From Xestospongia bergquistia (taxonomy: Eukaryota > Porifera > Demospongiae > Haplosclerida > Petrosiidae), in assembly GCA_963965975.1 (NCBI GenBank), contig OZ014416.1, positions 7,936,001 through 8,000,000 of the forward strand: a DNA stretch of 64,000 nt, in the 5' to 3' direction. Positions within the stretch are counted from its first letter, which is position 1. Every line of letters starts with the position of its first letter. The notes beneath the pieces are model-generated. The model made no database searches and had not been told where the DNA came from. It saw only the letters and a program-made list of their open reading frames with translations. Both the position numbers and the translations under genes were made by a program. This document shows, piece by piece, positions 36,194 to 47,493 of this stretch.

Positions 36194-39100
36194 CCAGTCA
36201 AGCAACTCTCTGTCCCCTTATGTATTAGCTCAAAAGCTAGAAACCAATCTAAATGATCTATACACAGAGTATGATAGGATACCTGATGTTGATATGCAGT
36301 TTGCAATTGGACTACAACAATTTGAACTACAAGGATGGAAAGTTACATCTTCGTCAGCACTTAAATTTCAGGTAATCAATCATTACTTAATCTAATTAAT
36401 TATATTTTTGTTCAATACTAAGAATTTCCAAAATCTATTATTCCCCTTTTAGTAAAATTATTAATGCCATTCTTAATTATTTTGTGTTTTTGAAAGTAAA
36501 TTAATATAATTTAGGTTCAAGGTGGTAGTCGACTGTTGTTTCTTGATGGAGGGGGCATAAGGGGTCTGATACAGATTGAAATTTTGAGTATGCTGGAACG
36601 TCGTACTGGTCGTAAGATTACAGAACTCTTTGATTGGATCAGTGGTACTAGTACTGGAGGTATAGTAGCTCTGGGGCTAGTATATGGTAAGTAAGGATAG
36701 TGTTACTTATAGCTTACATCTGTACATGGACAACTGTGAACCTATAGTCCTAGGTAGGTGGTACTGCTGTTTACTAGTCCAGAGCTTACTAATGGTAGCT
36801 ATCCTAGGTCACTGTGGTAAGTACTGATGTTCATTAGTTTAGGTGGTAAGTACTCCTGTTCACTAGTCTAGTCATATTTTGTAAGAGTACTTATAAGTCT
36901 ACTATTAATTGTGTCTAGTATTTTAAAATGTTCGGATTTAGTTGACAACTGTTATAACAGTATTTGCTAAAACACATACAAAATTAATGATAGTCAGTAA
37001 GACAATATGATATTGTAATGTCAGTACTTTAAATATAGCTCACACATATTATGTAGTCATGGCTACACTGAGTGACATTAGTATGTAACACTCTTTTAAT
37101 GTTTCTCTCAATTTATCAATATAGGTAAAAAGAGCCTCTCTGAATTAAGACAATTTTATTTCAAGTTGAAGGAAGAAATATTTGCTAAACCTGGTTTTGG
37201 ATTTGCTTACAACACTGAAGCATTAGAAAATATATTGAAAGAAATATTAGGTAGTGATGTAAAGATGTCAGATGTTAAAGAACCTAAGTAAGAATCACAG
37301 TATATTCTAATTAATCAATTATTCTATTAATTATAGGGTTTTGGTATCAGCTGTGTTCAAGAAAACAACTAATTTGCAGCTGAATTTCTTTAATAATTGT
37401 TTTGACGATGAGTTCAGTGATCGTAAGTTGATAGTTATTGAAAACAAAAGTTAGAAACTAAAACAATGCATTTTAACGATGTAATAATGATGTCACCTCT
37501 TTCTTCAACTTGGATATTGTTCAATATGGAGTTTAAATAAGGCAGTATCTAGAGTGCTAGTAATAGAATACTATGGTTTAATGGAAGATTATTGCTATAC
37601 CCCAGGTATAAATGTTGGGGTTGGGGTTGATTACAATCGTAATCGATTACAATCAATTACATTTTTTGCGTAATCAGTAATCGTAATTATAATCAGACGA
37701 AGTAATTATTGTAATCACAAATGATTACAGTAGCCTTTGCAAGTAGTACATGGAACAAGTACATGTTGGCTGTGTTAGCATCTACTGGTGTAAATTTATG
37801 AAATGATTCATGAAAGGACATGAGATTACACTTTGCATATCTGGAGCTGAATATACATACTGTCACTGCTAGACTGTAATCTGTAATCGTAATCATGCTT
37901 TTTCCCTACAATTGTAATTGTAATCATTCTCATGTAATTGACCCCAACCTAAATGTTATGCTAAATGTTAATCATTAGAACCTAAATGTATTAATTTCAC
38001 ATTAAAGTATAGCATTCATTACCAGCACTCTTATACTCATAAAATGGAAATATCTTTGATTTAGAGTAGACTTTGTGAAATACACACTAGCATTACTACA
38101 CTAGACACTGTACACTACTCTACACTAGACACTGTACATTACTATACTAGACACTGTACATTACTACACTAGACACTGTACATTACTACACTAGACACTG
38201 TACATTACTCTACACTAGACACTGTAGCATTAATACACACTACACATTGTAGCATTAATACTTTCATAATATGTTATTATTTTCACACATAGAACTTGTA
38301 TGGAAAGTAGCTCGCTATACAAGTGCTGCTCCTATGCACTTTTCTGAACTGGATCACTACGTGGATGGAGGGGTACTAGCTAACAACCCCAGTGATTATG
38401 GACTAACAGCAATTCAAAATTTCCACCGTGAACAGGGACGTAAATTAGACATTGCCTGTGTGGTATCCGTGGGCACAGGGACATTTCCAGCTGAAGCTCT
38501 TGGAAGCACAGATGCTCATGAAATGTTGTTCAATGTTCATTCTCTTAAAAAACGTGCTACAAATTTGTTAACACTTTTAACAAAAGCAGTGAGTAGGTTG
38601 TGATAACTTATACTGGAAAATATAATATAATATAATATAATATATTATAATATAATATAATATAATATAATATAATTATTTAATTAGCAAGGAGTTATAT
38701 TAATGAAGGTCACATGACTCTGTTCACTAACTTGTAACGAAATATCTGCCTACATATATGATATCCATAGAAATGAGTCCTTGGTATTTTAGCATAGATT
38801 ATAAACACATATTACAATCAGAAAATGATTCTTAAGACACATATATGTATTGTGAACCTTTATGAAGGACACTGAATTAATAACTCTACACATATTCTGT
38901 TAAAACATTCTCAATCTTAATGACGAGAATGTTTTTAATAAGTGTCATTATAAAGGATGTAGTTTCTGTTATATAGAGTGTTTCTATCTTCCCAATAGCT
39001 TGTAGAGTCAGAAGATGTTGCTAAAAACTGTAGAAGTAGATGTCAGGAACAGCACATCCCCTTTTTTCGATTCTGTCCCAATTTGGAAAAGGAAGTAGCC

Positions 39101-40108
39101 TCTAGTGAGACTGACAACGGTTGTCTTATTGATATGTTGATGACCACCAAGTATCAGGTACATAATAGAACCTCTTATAAGAACATTCTGTACAAAGAGC
39201 ACTCTATTTTAATGAGACCTAGAACAAGTGTCCACAATATAGAGGTTGTATAATACACTAAAGTATTAGTATGGGACTAGAACAAGTGTCCTCAATATAG
39301 AGGTTGTATAATACACTAAAGTATTAGTATGGGACTAGAACAAGTGTCCTCAATATAGAGGTTGTATAATACACTAAAGTATTAGTATGGGACTAGAACA
39401 AGTGTCCTCAATATAGAGGTTGTATAATACACTAAAGTATTAGTATGGGACTAGAACAAGTGTCCTCAATATAGAGGTTGTATAATACACTAAAGTATTA
39501 GTATGGGACTAGAACAAGTGTCCTCAATATAGAGGTTGTATAATACACTAAAGTATTAGTATGGGACTAGAACAAGTGTCCTCAATATAGAGGTTGTATG
39601 ATACACTAAAGTATTAGTATGGGACTAGAACAAGTGTCCTCAATATAGAGGTTGTATAATACACTAAAGTATTAGTACGGGACTAGAACAAGTGTCCTCA
39701 ATATAGAGGTTGTATGATACACTAAAGTATTAGTATGGGACTAGAACAAGTCTCCTCAATATAGAGGTTGTATGATACACTAAAGTATTAGTATGGGACT
39801 AGAACAAGTCTCCTCAATATAATGTGTGTTCTAAGTTCAGAATATTTATGGTATTTTTTAAAATAATAACTTTATAATTGTATATCTCATAATAAAATAC
39901 AGACTTTATGTCAATCATATCTTCCCCATTTCTATAGGCTATTGAAGAGTGGTCATACCAAATGGATGAATTATTACATATCTTTACCAAAATTGAGGAG
40001 TTTAGTCGTAAAGAGACCATTGAGAATTTGAGACTCAAACGTCGTCAAAAATTAATAAAAACAAATCAAAAAGTAGTACAGGAAGAAGATGAGACAACAA
40101 TGTGGTAA
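32555..40108 (+). CDS. Ankyrin-patatin phospholipase, iPLA2-like, copy 2
   Basis: Thirteen coding exons: 32555-33691, 34378-34419, 34470-34622, 35244-35285, 35331-35537, 35701-35997, 36198-36371, 36515-36686, 37125-37287, 37337-37422, 38293-38588, 38999-39157 and 39938-40108 (TAA); all GT/AG with continuous phase; 1032 residues. Residues 1 to about 455 are disordered and highly charged; about 459-570 are ankyrin-like (DTPLHAIIR, NTGLHLAVQ, GANIDTTNEQKKTPLDFL); about 685-920 form the patatin domain with canonical DGGGIRG (from Asp695), Ser730 in GTSTG and Asp849 in VDGG; a basic tail follows. Splice positions in the patatin part match copy 1, so the two are duplicates. The start is the ATG with a good context (aacaATGG); an in-frame ATG at 32471 reads into intron-like sequence. 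Confidence 0.9.
33707..34078. repeat. 20-bp tandem repeat
   Basis: About 18 units of attgattccttcatccaatt and close variants, starting 15 bases after the first donor of ankyrin-patatin copy 2. Confidence 0.97.
34228..34281. repeat. 9-bp tandem repeat ACCATTGTT
   Basis: Six perfect units in intron 1 of ankyrin-patatin copy 2. Confidence 0.97.
34965..35090 (+). mobile_element. Possible 5S-rRNA-derived SINE, decayed
   Basis: The string gaagttaagcaatatcaagc followed by a gap and atgatgggcaactgc resembles the internal promoter part of 5S rRNA genes (box A GAAGCTAAGCA, box C GATGGGxGACC). Intronic and degenerate. A better copy is at 55806-55885. Confidence 0.45.
36745..36870. repeat. 60-bp repeat family, two units
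   Basis: Reverse-complement relatives of the array at 3638-4062 (ggtagctatcctaggtcact), in the intron after the exon ending at 36686. Confidence 0.88.
37617..37949. mobile_element. hAT-like MITE with 8-bp target duplication
   Basis: Terminal inverted repeats of about 16-18 bases (left ggggttggggttgattac; right ends gtaattgaccccaacc) enclose 333 bases rich in GTAATC words. Identical 8-base flanks TAAATGTT at 37609-37616 and 37950-37957 look like a target-site duplication, the length typical of hAT transposons. Non-coding; intronic in ankyrin-patatin copy 2. Confidence 0.82.
38085..38255. repeat. ACACTGTACATTACTACACTAG tandem repeat
   Basis: Imperfect 22-25-base units of actagacactgtacattact in the intron before the exon at 38293. 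Confidence 0.9.
39220..39825. repeat. 58-bp minisatellite array, about 10 units
   Basis: Near-identical units in the last intron of ankyrin-patatin copy 2, in the same orientation as the arrays at 26930 and 31015. Confidence 0.97.
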
Positions 40109-40499
40109 TTTAATTTATTTTATAATTGAATCTGTCAAATATTTTTATATAATTTTAGTAAATTTTATTGCTGTCAGTCAGAATTATTGTAAATAGTCTT
40201 TTTAATTAAGAAGTAAATTTTTAAAAATAATTAATATTTAAATCAGTGAAGACTCCCAATTATATTTAATGGGAGGGGAAGGAGCACACATTATTTACTG
40301 GTTTCCATGTTCCTGCTTCATTGTTCAATTCTAATTTAATCATCTGGTTTCAATTTCAAAATAAATTATGAAGACAAATTTTTGGATGCACTTAACTATA
40401 CTAAACAACTGGATTAAAATATCAACACAATAATACAAAATAGTGTTATATAATAAACAGTGAACCAGAAAATAAGTAATTAACCTTTAATTAAATCGT
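40109..40499. other. Spacer between convergent genes
   Basis: AT-rich 3' UTR-like sequence. Nothing recognised. Confidence 0.5.
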
Positions 40500-41276
40500 C
40501 TAATCCTCACGTTGCAGCGCCTTAATAAACCTCACACAACCACGAGCTAATTTATAACCCCAAAATAAATTTAAACAATGCAGTATAGAGGTAAGTACTA
40601 CAGCAAATGCTTTAATACTGAAAGGTACATGATAGTCCAAGGATGGATCAAGTTCTCGCATCATACACAAGTACATTGTGTAGACTAATATTGGTAGAGC
40701 AAATATACGAGAAATGAAAAATGTGGTGGTCAATCCGAAGGCATCAAAAATAAATATCCATGACTTTTTACGAGTCTTGGTCTCAGAAAGAACCCAACGG
40801 AGATTGACAAATGGAGTAGATAGTTCTGAGAAAAGATGGAGTAATATTAATATCATCCAACGTCCTTCAAACATAAGTCCAAGAATTACAGCAGTAAAGC
40901 TTGTTATGTGATGTAAAAGCATTTTTCCATCGCTACGTAAGGATGCATGTGACAGTATTGATATAAAATCACCAATAAAATAGCCGGCAGATACTTGAAG
41001 AGCCAGAAAACCTAACTTAGATTTTGACTCAAGGATATCTTCACTCAGTATAGAGCCATATAGAAATGTTGTTATAATAACCGTACATACTACAATAGAA
41101 TGTATCGTAGAACATGGTAGAGTATTCCAATAAACCTTTTGAGCTTCAGTAAAAGAGTTATATCGTTGAAAGAACTTCTTGCTGAGAACGGGGCTCAGTA
41201 TATAGAAACTGGTCAGCGTAAATATTATGAATAATATTGTAACTGGTGTTATAAAGTACTCAGCACCTGTTACCAT
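40500..41276 (-). CDS. TLC-domain membrane protein, copy 1
   Basis: 258 residues from the ATG at 41276 (acaATGG context). About six to seven hydrophobic segments. TLC (TRAM-LAG1-CLN8) family signs: YWNTLPCSTIHS after the first membrane segment, GYFIGDFISILSH, the histidine pair LLHHITSF, and LFSELSTPFVNLRWVL, which most recalls TLCD4/TMEM56. Known members are integral membrane proteins linked to lipid sensing, synthesis or membrane fluidity; a substrate cannot be inferred. A catttcag acceptor at about 41308 just upstream of the ATG is conserved in copies 2 and 3, indicating a 5' UTR intron. Confidence 0.85.
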   Translation of the reverse strand: MVTGAEYFITPVTILFIIFTLTSFYILSPVLSKKFFQRYNSFTEAQKVYWNTLPCSTIHSIVVCTVIITTFLYGSILSEDILESKSKLGFLALQVSAGYFIGDFISILSHASLRSDGKMLLHHITSFTAVILGLMFEGRWMILILLHLFSELSTPFVNLRWVLSETKTRKKSWIFIFDAFGLTTTFFISRIFALPILVYTMYLCMMRELDPSLDYHVPFSIKAFAVVLTSILHCLNLFWGYKLARGCVRFIKALQRED

Positions 41277-41639
41277 TGTTACTTGAGTAAATGTCTTCTT
41301 TGATGATCTGAAATGCCAAATGAATCGAACAGGTCGGCAAAAAACTACCACACTCTCAAAGTCACACCCTCTCCTCTTTACTTTTCAGTTTATATTAAGT
41401 ATTCATAAGTATTCTAAAAATGACTATTTCCTGTCAGGAAGTTCGTGGATATGAAAGTCATTACTTTTTTATATATAGTAGTAATTTATACCCCCTGTAA
41501 TATAATGAGTCCTTGAAACTTCAGTGCAGTATTCTGTTGCCTAAGAATTGACTGTCTAGAGATTTTGACTATGATGATGGTATACTCAAATGCACTAAAT
41601 CTTTTGAATTATATGTATATTTGTCATCCTGTCATGGCA

Positions 41640-41800
41640 AATTTGTTCCTAGTTAAAATTGGACCTAGGTCCAATTTATGCAAGTTAAATTTGGACCTAG
41701 GACCCTGCCTAATTTGGACCTATACTGCAAAATTTGTTCCCAGAGATAGGTCCACTTTTGGCAGCAAAATATGGTCCTAGGTCTCCTTTTGGCAGCATAT
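41640..41800. repeat. GGACCTAGGTCC-rich low-copy repeat
   Basis: Several short direct and inverted copies of ttggacctagg and ggcagcaaaat. Non-coding, class unknown. Confidence 0.5.
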
Positions 41801-41849
41801 AATCTAAATAAAGACAACATATGTTCTGTAATTATAGGTTATATTATAA

Positions 41850-42405
41850 AGGTAATGCTACGATTAATTAAGAGTTTTTACACAAGTGCCACATATCCAT
41901 GATATGTGCCTCTTGGTCTGCCAAATGGCTCTTGAGACTTCAACACAATCTTCATAATATCAGTCTTTGCAGTTTTCACACTTAATCATTCTACCCCTTC
42001 TGCTTGACGACACTTGTAGTACTTGTAGTATACTCCAAATTTAATATCAGCAACACATTGTTTTGCTTTCATTTTTCACCACTGGCAAGGGAATGGGTTA
42101 ATTGTCTTATTTTCAAGAGAGTGAAAAAGGTGGTCCCTTAATTGATGTTGAATATAGGTTATTTGTGTTGGAATTTGCCCGCCACAAAGAGATGTGGCAA
42201 AAGCTAATGAAAAACACCACAAACATTTGCAAAACGTCCACCAATGTTTGGATAGGCATCTTTCAGAAGCTTTTGTGCAGCAGTAATGACTATGTTACTC
42301 AGCAACCTGTCATTGATCAATGATTTTCTGTCTGACAGAAACAAAGTTAATTCTTGTATCCAATATATGGTTGGGACGTCTTTCTTGTTTGTTGGTCCAC
42401 ACACT
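41850..42405 (-). pseudogene. Decayed transposon-type gene: C48-like plus PHD-like pieces
   Basis: Minus strand. The first part reads LSDRKSLINDRLLSNIVITA, then AQKLLKDAYPNIGG, which resembles the start of Ulp1/C48-like regions in invertebrate transposon-related proteins. After frame breaks, the second part reads RRGRMIKCENCKD, a TGA stop, then YYEDCVEVSRAIWQTKRH and ICGTC, a PHD-finger-like Cys pattern in which the usual Trp is now the stop codon. No intact ORF. Confidence 0.5.
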
Positions 42406-42428
42406 CTATTGGAAAAGAGCTAAGTAGT

Positions 42429-42524
42429 ATAAATATTGAACCCACAGTTTGCTACTGTTAATGATTTCATTTGTAATACTTCTGCTATTAATAAAAAGTA
42501 GCAAACTGTGGGTTCAATATTTAT
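42429..42524. mobile_element. 96-bp palindromic MITE
   Basis: Arms of 28 bases (left ataaatattgaacccacagt...; right its exact reverse complement) enclose a 40-base loop. No coding capacity. Confidence 0.85.
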
Positions 42525-43286
42525 ATCAGTGACCAAGTACACTTTAATGAAACCAATGTTAGATTACTCTTTCTTGACATTGTTAATGTCACATTGGAAT
42601 GGGTATCAGTCCAGAAGAGTTCTGTTTTGGACTCTGTCTAGATCTAGTTAATGCTTATAATGGTGTGTTTGTCTCTGGTTTGATTAGCAGAAGTAACAGT
42701 CTACTCAACATATGAAAATAATTTGATATTGCAAATTTATCCTGAATATTTAATATTATTTTACAAAACATAATATTATTGTCAGTTTGAAGATACTAAT
42801 GGTAAGTATCTATGTATCTATAGCGGGTGAGCTTCAGAATTGAGGAAAATTGAAAGGTCTCCACTCTCCAGTCTAGTCAAGGAGAGTCCAATAATAAAAA
42901 GCACAGTTAGCACACACCTACATTTTTCATCAGCACTAGTAAATTAAAGTGTTTCAATTTAATTTTATCATACGTGTGTAATAAAAAATAAAATTTGTGT
43001 GTAATGATAGACACTGACTTGGGTTGGTTCGATTATTTAGAGAGGCCGAGAACGGACATTAAAACTCCGTATAACCCCGTTATATTGAAATTGGAATGGA
43101 ATGTCCGCTTCCGTACCGATACCTTCCAAAATCCTTATCGCTGACATATTTTATGAGTCATCTTTTAATATTACTGTCATGCTTAATAATACATAATGAG
43201 TTTATTATATATTAAAGTTCAATTCAATTACCAAAATTAATGTTTATAATATAACTAGAAAATGTACATTTATTATATTGAATTGT
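42525..43286. other. Spacer, nothing recognised
   Basis: AT-rich with no ORF. A somewhat GC-richer stretch at 43025-43130 has no family that I can name. Confidence 0.5.
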
Positions 43287-44054
43287 CTAATCTTTTTTTG
43301 ATTTCAGAATTTTCAATTTCAGAAACTTCAAAAAGCCACGAGCCACTTTGTAACCCCAAAATATATTCAAGCAATATTGTGTAGTTCCTAATAACACAAG
43401 GAATATGTTGAGATAGAGAGATAGATCGAGTTCTTTCATCAAACAAAAATACGTTAAATAGATTTGTAATGGAATAGGAAAAACACGTGAGCCAAGAAAA
43501 GTGATGGTCATTCCAAAGGAATTGGTAATAGCTAACCAAGAATTTTTAGGAGTCTTGGTCTCAATAAATAACCAATGGAGGTTGACAAATGGAGTGGATA
43601 GTTCTCCGAGATCATGAAGTAGCATTAACATCATGCAGCGTCCTTTCCATGCAAGTGACAGAAAAAAAGTGATAAGGATTGATATGTGATGTACAATCAT
43701 TACAGTATCACTACGTAAGGAGATATGTGACAGCATTATTATTAAATCACCACTAAGGTAACCAAAAGTTAATTGAATAGGAAGAAAACCTAACTTACAT
43801 TTTGAATAAGGTATGTAATCATTCAGTATAGAGCCATCTAGAAATATTATTACAATAACTGTACACACTGCAACAGCATGTATTGTTGAACACGGAAGAG
43901 AATTCCAGTAGATCTTTTTATCTTCAGTAAAAGAGTTATATTGTTGAAAGAACTTTTTGCTAAGAACAGGGCTCAGTATATAGAAAGAGATCAATGTAGA
44001 TATCAATGATGATATTGTAACTGGTGTTATAACATAGTCAGCACTTATTTCCAT
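43287..44054 (-). CDS. TLC-domain membrane protein, copy 2
   Basis: 255 residues, intronless CDS. The TLC pattern is kept: YWNSLPCSTIHA, GYLSGDLIIMLSH, the His pair MIVHHISI, DLGELSTPFVNLHWL. The His-pair segment is conserved but the following membrane segments diverge from copies 1 and 3. A ttttcag acceptor lies 30-50 bases upstream of the ATG, as in copies 1 and 3. Confidence 0.83.
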   Translation of the reverse strand: MEISADYVITPVTISSLISTLISFYILSPVLSKKFFQQYNSFTEDKKIYWNSLPCSTIHAVAVCTVIVIIFLDGSILNDYIPYSKCKLGFLPIQLTFGYLSGDLIIMLSHISLRSDTVMIVHHISILITFFLSLAWKGRCMMLMLLHDLGELSTPFVNLHWLFIETKTPKNSWLAITNSFGMTITFLGSRVFPIPLQIYLTYFCLMKELDLSLYLNIFLVLLGTTQYCLNIFWGYKVARGFLKFLKLKILKSKKD

Positions 44055-44149
44055 TCTTATCTTATAAAACTGGCTCTTTTGATGGTCTGAAAACAGTGAG
44101 AGAGGAACAGGTCAGAAACCAGCTTTCAAGTCTCTAATGTGCTAAGGAG

Positions 44150-44410
44150 TAGTAGATTTCCTACAAGGAAGTTTAGTATTGATCAATAAACTTGTGAATC
44201 ATCTATAATAGCACTTTATCGTATATACATTATACTAGACACTATATTTCCTACAAGGAAGTTTAGTATTGATCAATAAACTTGTGAATCATCTATAATA
44301 GCACTTTATCGTATATACATTATACTAGACACTATATTTCCTACAAGGAAGCTTAGTATTGATCAATAAACTTGTATAATAGCACTTTATTGTATGTACA
44401 TTATACTAGA
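44150..44410. repeat. 90-bp tandem repeat, three units
   Basis: Units start near 44161, 44251 and 44341 with ctacaaggaagtttagtatt; the first two are almost identical and the third carries a deletion. A fourth trace, ctgcaaggaagtttagtac, lies upstream of TLC copy 3 near 46155, so the unit probably derives from the TLC promoter region. Confidence 0.93.
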
Positions 44411-44686
44411 TACTCTCACAATAGTTATATTTCATGGAAAATAAATGTAGCACAATTTCAATATCTGCTGTTATCAATCATTGACTATTTTAAAATCTCA
44501 GATGACTAAAACATATTCAAGCAATCTAACTGAGTTGTATTTTTCAGAAAGATAGGTCCATGGTTTGAATTATAAGAATGGCCCAAGATAATAAGTAATG
44601 AAGTTAATCTTAGATTTTTATGAAGTTAATTATATAGGTCATTGATAATTCAGTGTCCTCTCTTGTGCAAAATCTACTTTACCAAC

Positions 44687-45115
44687 TCAAGCTTGTTTTT
44701 GTGAACTAATAAACTCAACAGCTTCTTCATATTTATCTTCATTGGTAGAGTAGATCTCATGATGTGGGAGAACCACCTGTGGCAGACCTTCCAATAGGTG
44801 GAGGAGCTCTGTTGCTATGGTAACACAATCCCTAGTACTAAGTAATACTTCACATGTACCACAATGAGGTAAATCACTGACAATACCTGTATATATACAT
44901 GTACATGTACACTTGTATATATAATATTATTATACCTGGAGAAAAAGTCCATCTTTATAATTATGTCTTATAACATGTTGACCACGTCATATAGTTTGCC
45001 CACTCGTTTTAGCTGACTTGGATGACATGTACAGATCAATATCTCACAATGATTTGCCTTTTCTTTGAGAGCTGGTTTATCTAAATCACATAGACGAGTG
45101 GCAAGATAGTTAATG
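44687..45115 (-). pseudogene. Exon fragments of an unrecognised gene
   Basis: Two minus-strand exon-like segments. The 5' segment, from 45115 after a ttatag acceptor, reads INYLATRLCDLDKPALKEK then ANHCEILICTCHPSQLKRVG and meets a stop near 44968. The 3' segment, 44886-44687 after a tatacag acceptor, reads IVSDLPHCGTCEVLLSTR and ends EEAVEFISSQKQA with TGA. Codon-like composition suggests a former gene, but no start exon or phase-compatible donor joins them. I do not recognise the family. Confidence 0.4.
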
Positions 45116-45235
45116 CTATAATGATAAAATTGAATGACCTTTTGGCAACGTTATTGTTTGATTTGCACCCTTATGGAAGCCATTTTTCTGTGTCAAATTA
45201 GATACCATGTTTAATTAAATTAGAAAAATGTACAT

Positions 45236-46033
45236 CTAGTTTATTGATTTATGTATATAATCTTCTTGTTGCAATATTTTCAAAAAGTTCAAAAATCCAC
45301 GAGCCACTTTATAACTCCAAAATATATTCAAGCAATGTTGTATAGTTGCAAATACCACAACCAATGCTATTAAAAAGATAGGTGGATGATAGTCAACAGA
45401 TGGGTCGAGTTGTTTTATTACACACAAACTCAAAGTGTTGACTAATAATGGTAGAGCAAATATACGAGAAATGAAAAATGTGATGGTCAATCCAAAGGCG
45501 TCAAAAATAAATATCCATGACTTTTTAGGAGTCTTGGTCTCAATAAGTAACCAATGGAGGTTGACAAATGGAGTGGATAATTCTGAGAAAAGATGGAGTA
45601 GTATTAACATCATCCAACGTCCTTCAAACAAGAGTCCAAGAAATACAGAGATGAAGCTTGATATGTGATGTAGAATCATTAGTTTATCACTATGTAAGGA
45701 GTTATGTAACATTATTATTATAAAATCACCAATAAAGTAACCGGCAGATACTTGAATAGCAAGAAAACCTAACTTACACTTTGAATGGAGTATATCATCA
45801 TTCAGTATAGAGCCATCTAGAAATGTTATTACAATAACTGTACACACTACAACAGCATGTATTGTTGAACATGGGCGACCATTCCAGTAGATCTTTTTAT
45901 CTTTAGTAAAAGAGTTATATTGTTGAAAGAACTTTTTGCTAAGAACAGGGCTCAGTATATAGAAAGAGATCAATGTAGATATCAATGATGATATTGTAAC
46001 TGGTGTTATAACATAGTCAGCACTTATTACCAT
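45236..46033 (-). CDS. TLC-domain membrane protein, copy 3
   Basis: 265 residues, intronless CDS, closest to copy 1 (GYFIGDFI, MILHHISSF, LFSELSTPFVNLHWLL, SWIFIFDAFGLTITFFISRIFALP) and with an N-terminus almost identical to copy 2 (ADYVITPVTISSLISTLISF), again a mosaic. It ends with a short polar tail. A gttttcag acceptor lies upstream of the ATG. Confidence 0.85.
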   Translation of the reverse strand: MVISADYVITPVTISSLISTLISFYILSPVLSKKFFQQYNSFTKDKKIYWNGRPCSTIHAVVVCTVIVITFLDGSILNDDILHSKCKLGFLAIQVSAGYFIGDFIIIMLHNSLHSDKLMILHHISSFISVFLGLLFEGRWMMLILLHLFSELSTPFVNLHWLLIETKTPKKSWIFIFDAFGLTITFFISRIFALPLLVNTLSLCVIKQLDPSVDYHPPIFLIALVVVFATIQHCLNIFWSYKVARGFLNFLKILQQEDYIHKSIN

Positions 46034-46248
46034 TGTTATATTTACTAGTTCCTTTGGTGGTCTGAAAACAGTGAGCTCGAGCTCGATCGAGAGAGGGACG
46101 AGTCAGAAATCAACTCAAGTCTCTAATCTATTAAAGAATAAATAACAGGATTTCCTGCAAGGAAGTTTAGTACATCTATTGCAAAAAACTTGTGAATTTA
46201 ATTTTTTATTAATATTATAACATTTTCGATTGATACACATCAAATTAG

Positions 46249-46865
46249 TCAAAGAAAAAATAATGTAATAGAATTAATGGAAATATTATATGTAGTACAC
46301 ATTATAATATCTACTGCTTTTTTTCTGTCCTTTGATATATAGTTGTACAAGTTTGTCAGTAAGCTTATTACTGACAAACTGATTTCAGAAACAAGCCAAT
46401 AAAAGTTCACAAATGGAGTGGCAAATTCTGAGAGGAGACAAAGCAAAAATACAATCACCAAATGACCTTTTAACATTCTTGCCGTAAGCACAGAACAGAA
46501 GCCAACTATTGTGGTGAATTATTATTGCTATATCAGGATGGAAAGAATGATGTGACATTAGTACTAAGAAATCACCACAAAATTATCCTGATGTAATTTG
46601 TGTGGCAAGAAAAACTAAGTCAGATTTTGTCTCCATATAATCATTTCTTAAGAATCATATGATACAATGATACATCCTGTAATAGTGTGTATTGTTGAAA
46701 AGGGAATGGAATTCCAATAGAACATTTTGTCTTCAGTGAAAGAGTTGTATAATGTTTAAGAAACCTTTTGTTGAGAAAAGGACTAAGTAAGTAAAAAGAG
46801 ACGAGTGTAAATATCATAGAAGATGATGGAACAAGAATATCACCAATTTTTACCATTTTTGACAA
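46249..46865 (-). pseudogene. Decayed TLC-domain gene
   Basis: The start (46865) reads IFTLVSFYLLSPFLNKRFL as in the intact genes. A one-base frameshift near 46750 follows: the second frame continues NSFTEDKMFYWNSIPFSTIH and then stops. Further on, fragments such as CGDFLVLMSHHSF and LLSEFATPFVNFYWLVSEI survive in different frames. A second, shorter copy is at 50840-51193. Confidence 0.85.
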
Positions 46866-46899
46866 CGGTAAGTTTGACTCAATATTTTATAAAATATGA

Positions 46900-47493
46900 A
46901 GAACTAAGGTTTTCCATACTTAGTTTAATTTCACTTAATTTGATCACTAGTTTAGCAAAGGAGGTTGCCATTCACAGTAAATACTACAGTTGTGACAGAT
47001 ACATATGTGGGGAGTACAAGTGCTATCTGCAAGCTTGATTAAAACAGAAGATCATTGGTCCTAGAATAAATTTGAAATTATAAAACTACTTTTATGGATT
47101 CATTAAATTTTATAAGTAGAGAAATTTTTTCAGCCATTGCTATTTAAGTGATTGCTGTCGTGATATAATTTAGAGTATATCAATAGACCATTTGGAGGCT
47201 GTTCATAAGAATACAAATATTCAGGACATTGTAGTTATGATCGTGTAGTAGTGTTTCCCCACATACAGCATCCATACAATACTAATAAGATTAATTGACT
47301 ATCAACTACCAAGACACCTCCATAGGGTGTAGTAAAAATTGAAGTATTAATACAAGGAAAGTTACCAGTAGATTGTGACTGTTATAACAATATTAATGTT
47401 ATTATGATAATGATATTATATACACTAATGATATTATCACCAACTTAAATATTTCTCCCTCGTTATAACTAAAAACAGTAACTATATATATAA
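46900..47493. other. Spacer repeated in the TLC array
   Basis: This spacer, with landmarks tctgcaagcttgattaaaac and gaccatttggaggctg, recurs at about 49160-49625 and 51560-52030 as part of the duplicated segment. No gene. Confidence 0.75.
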
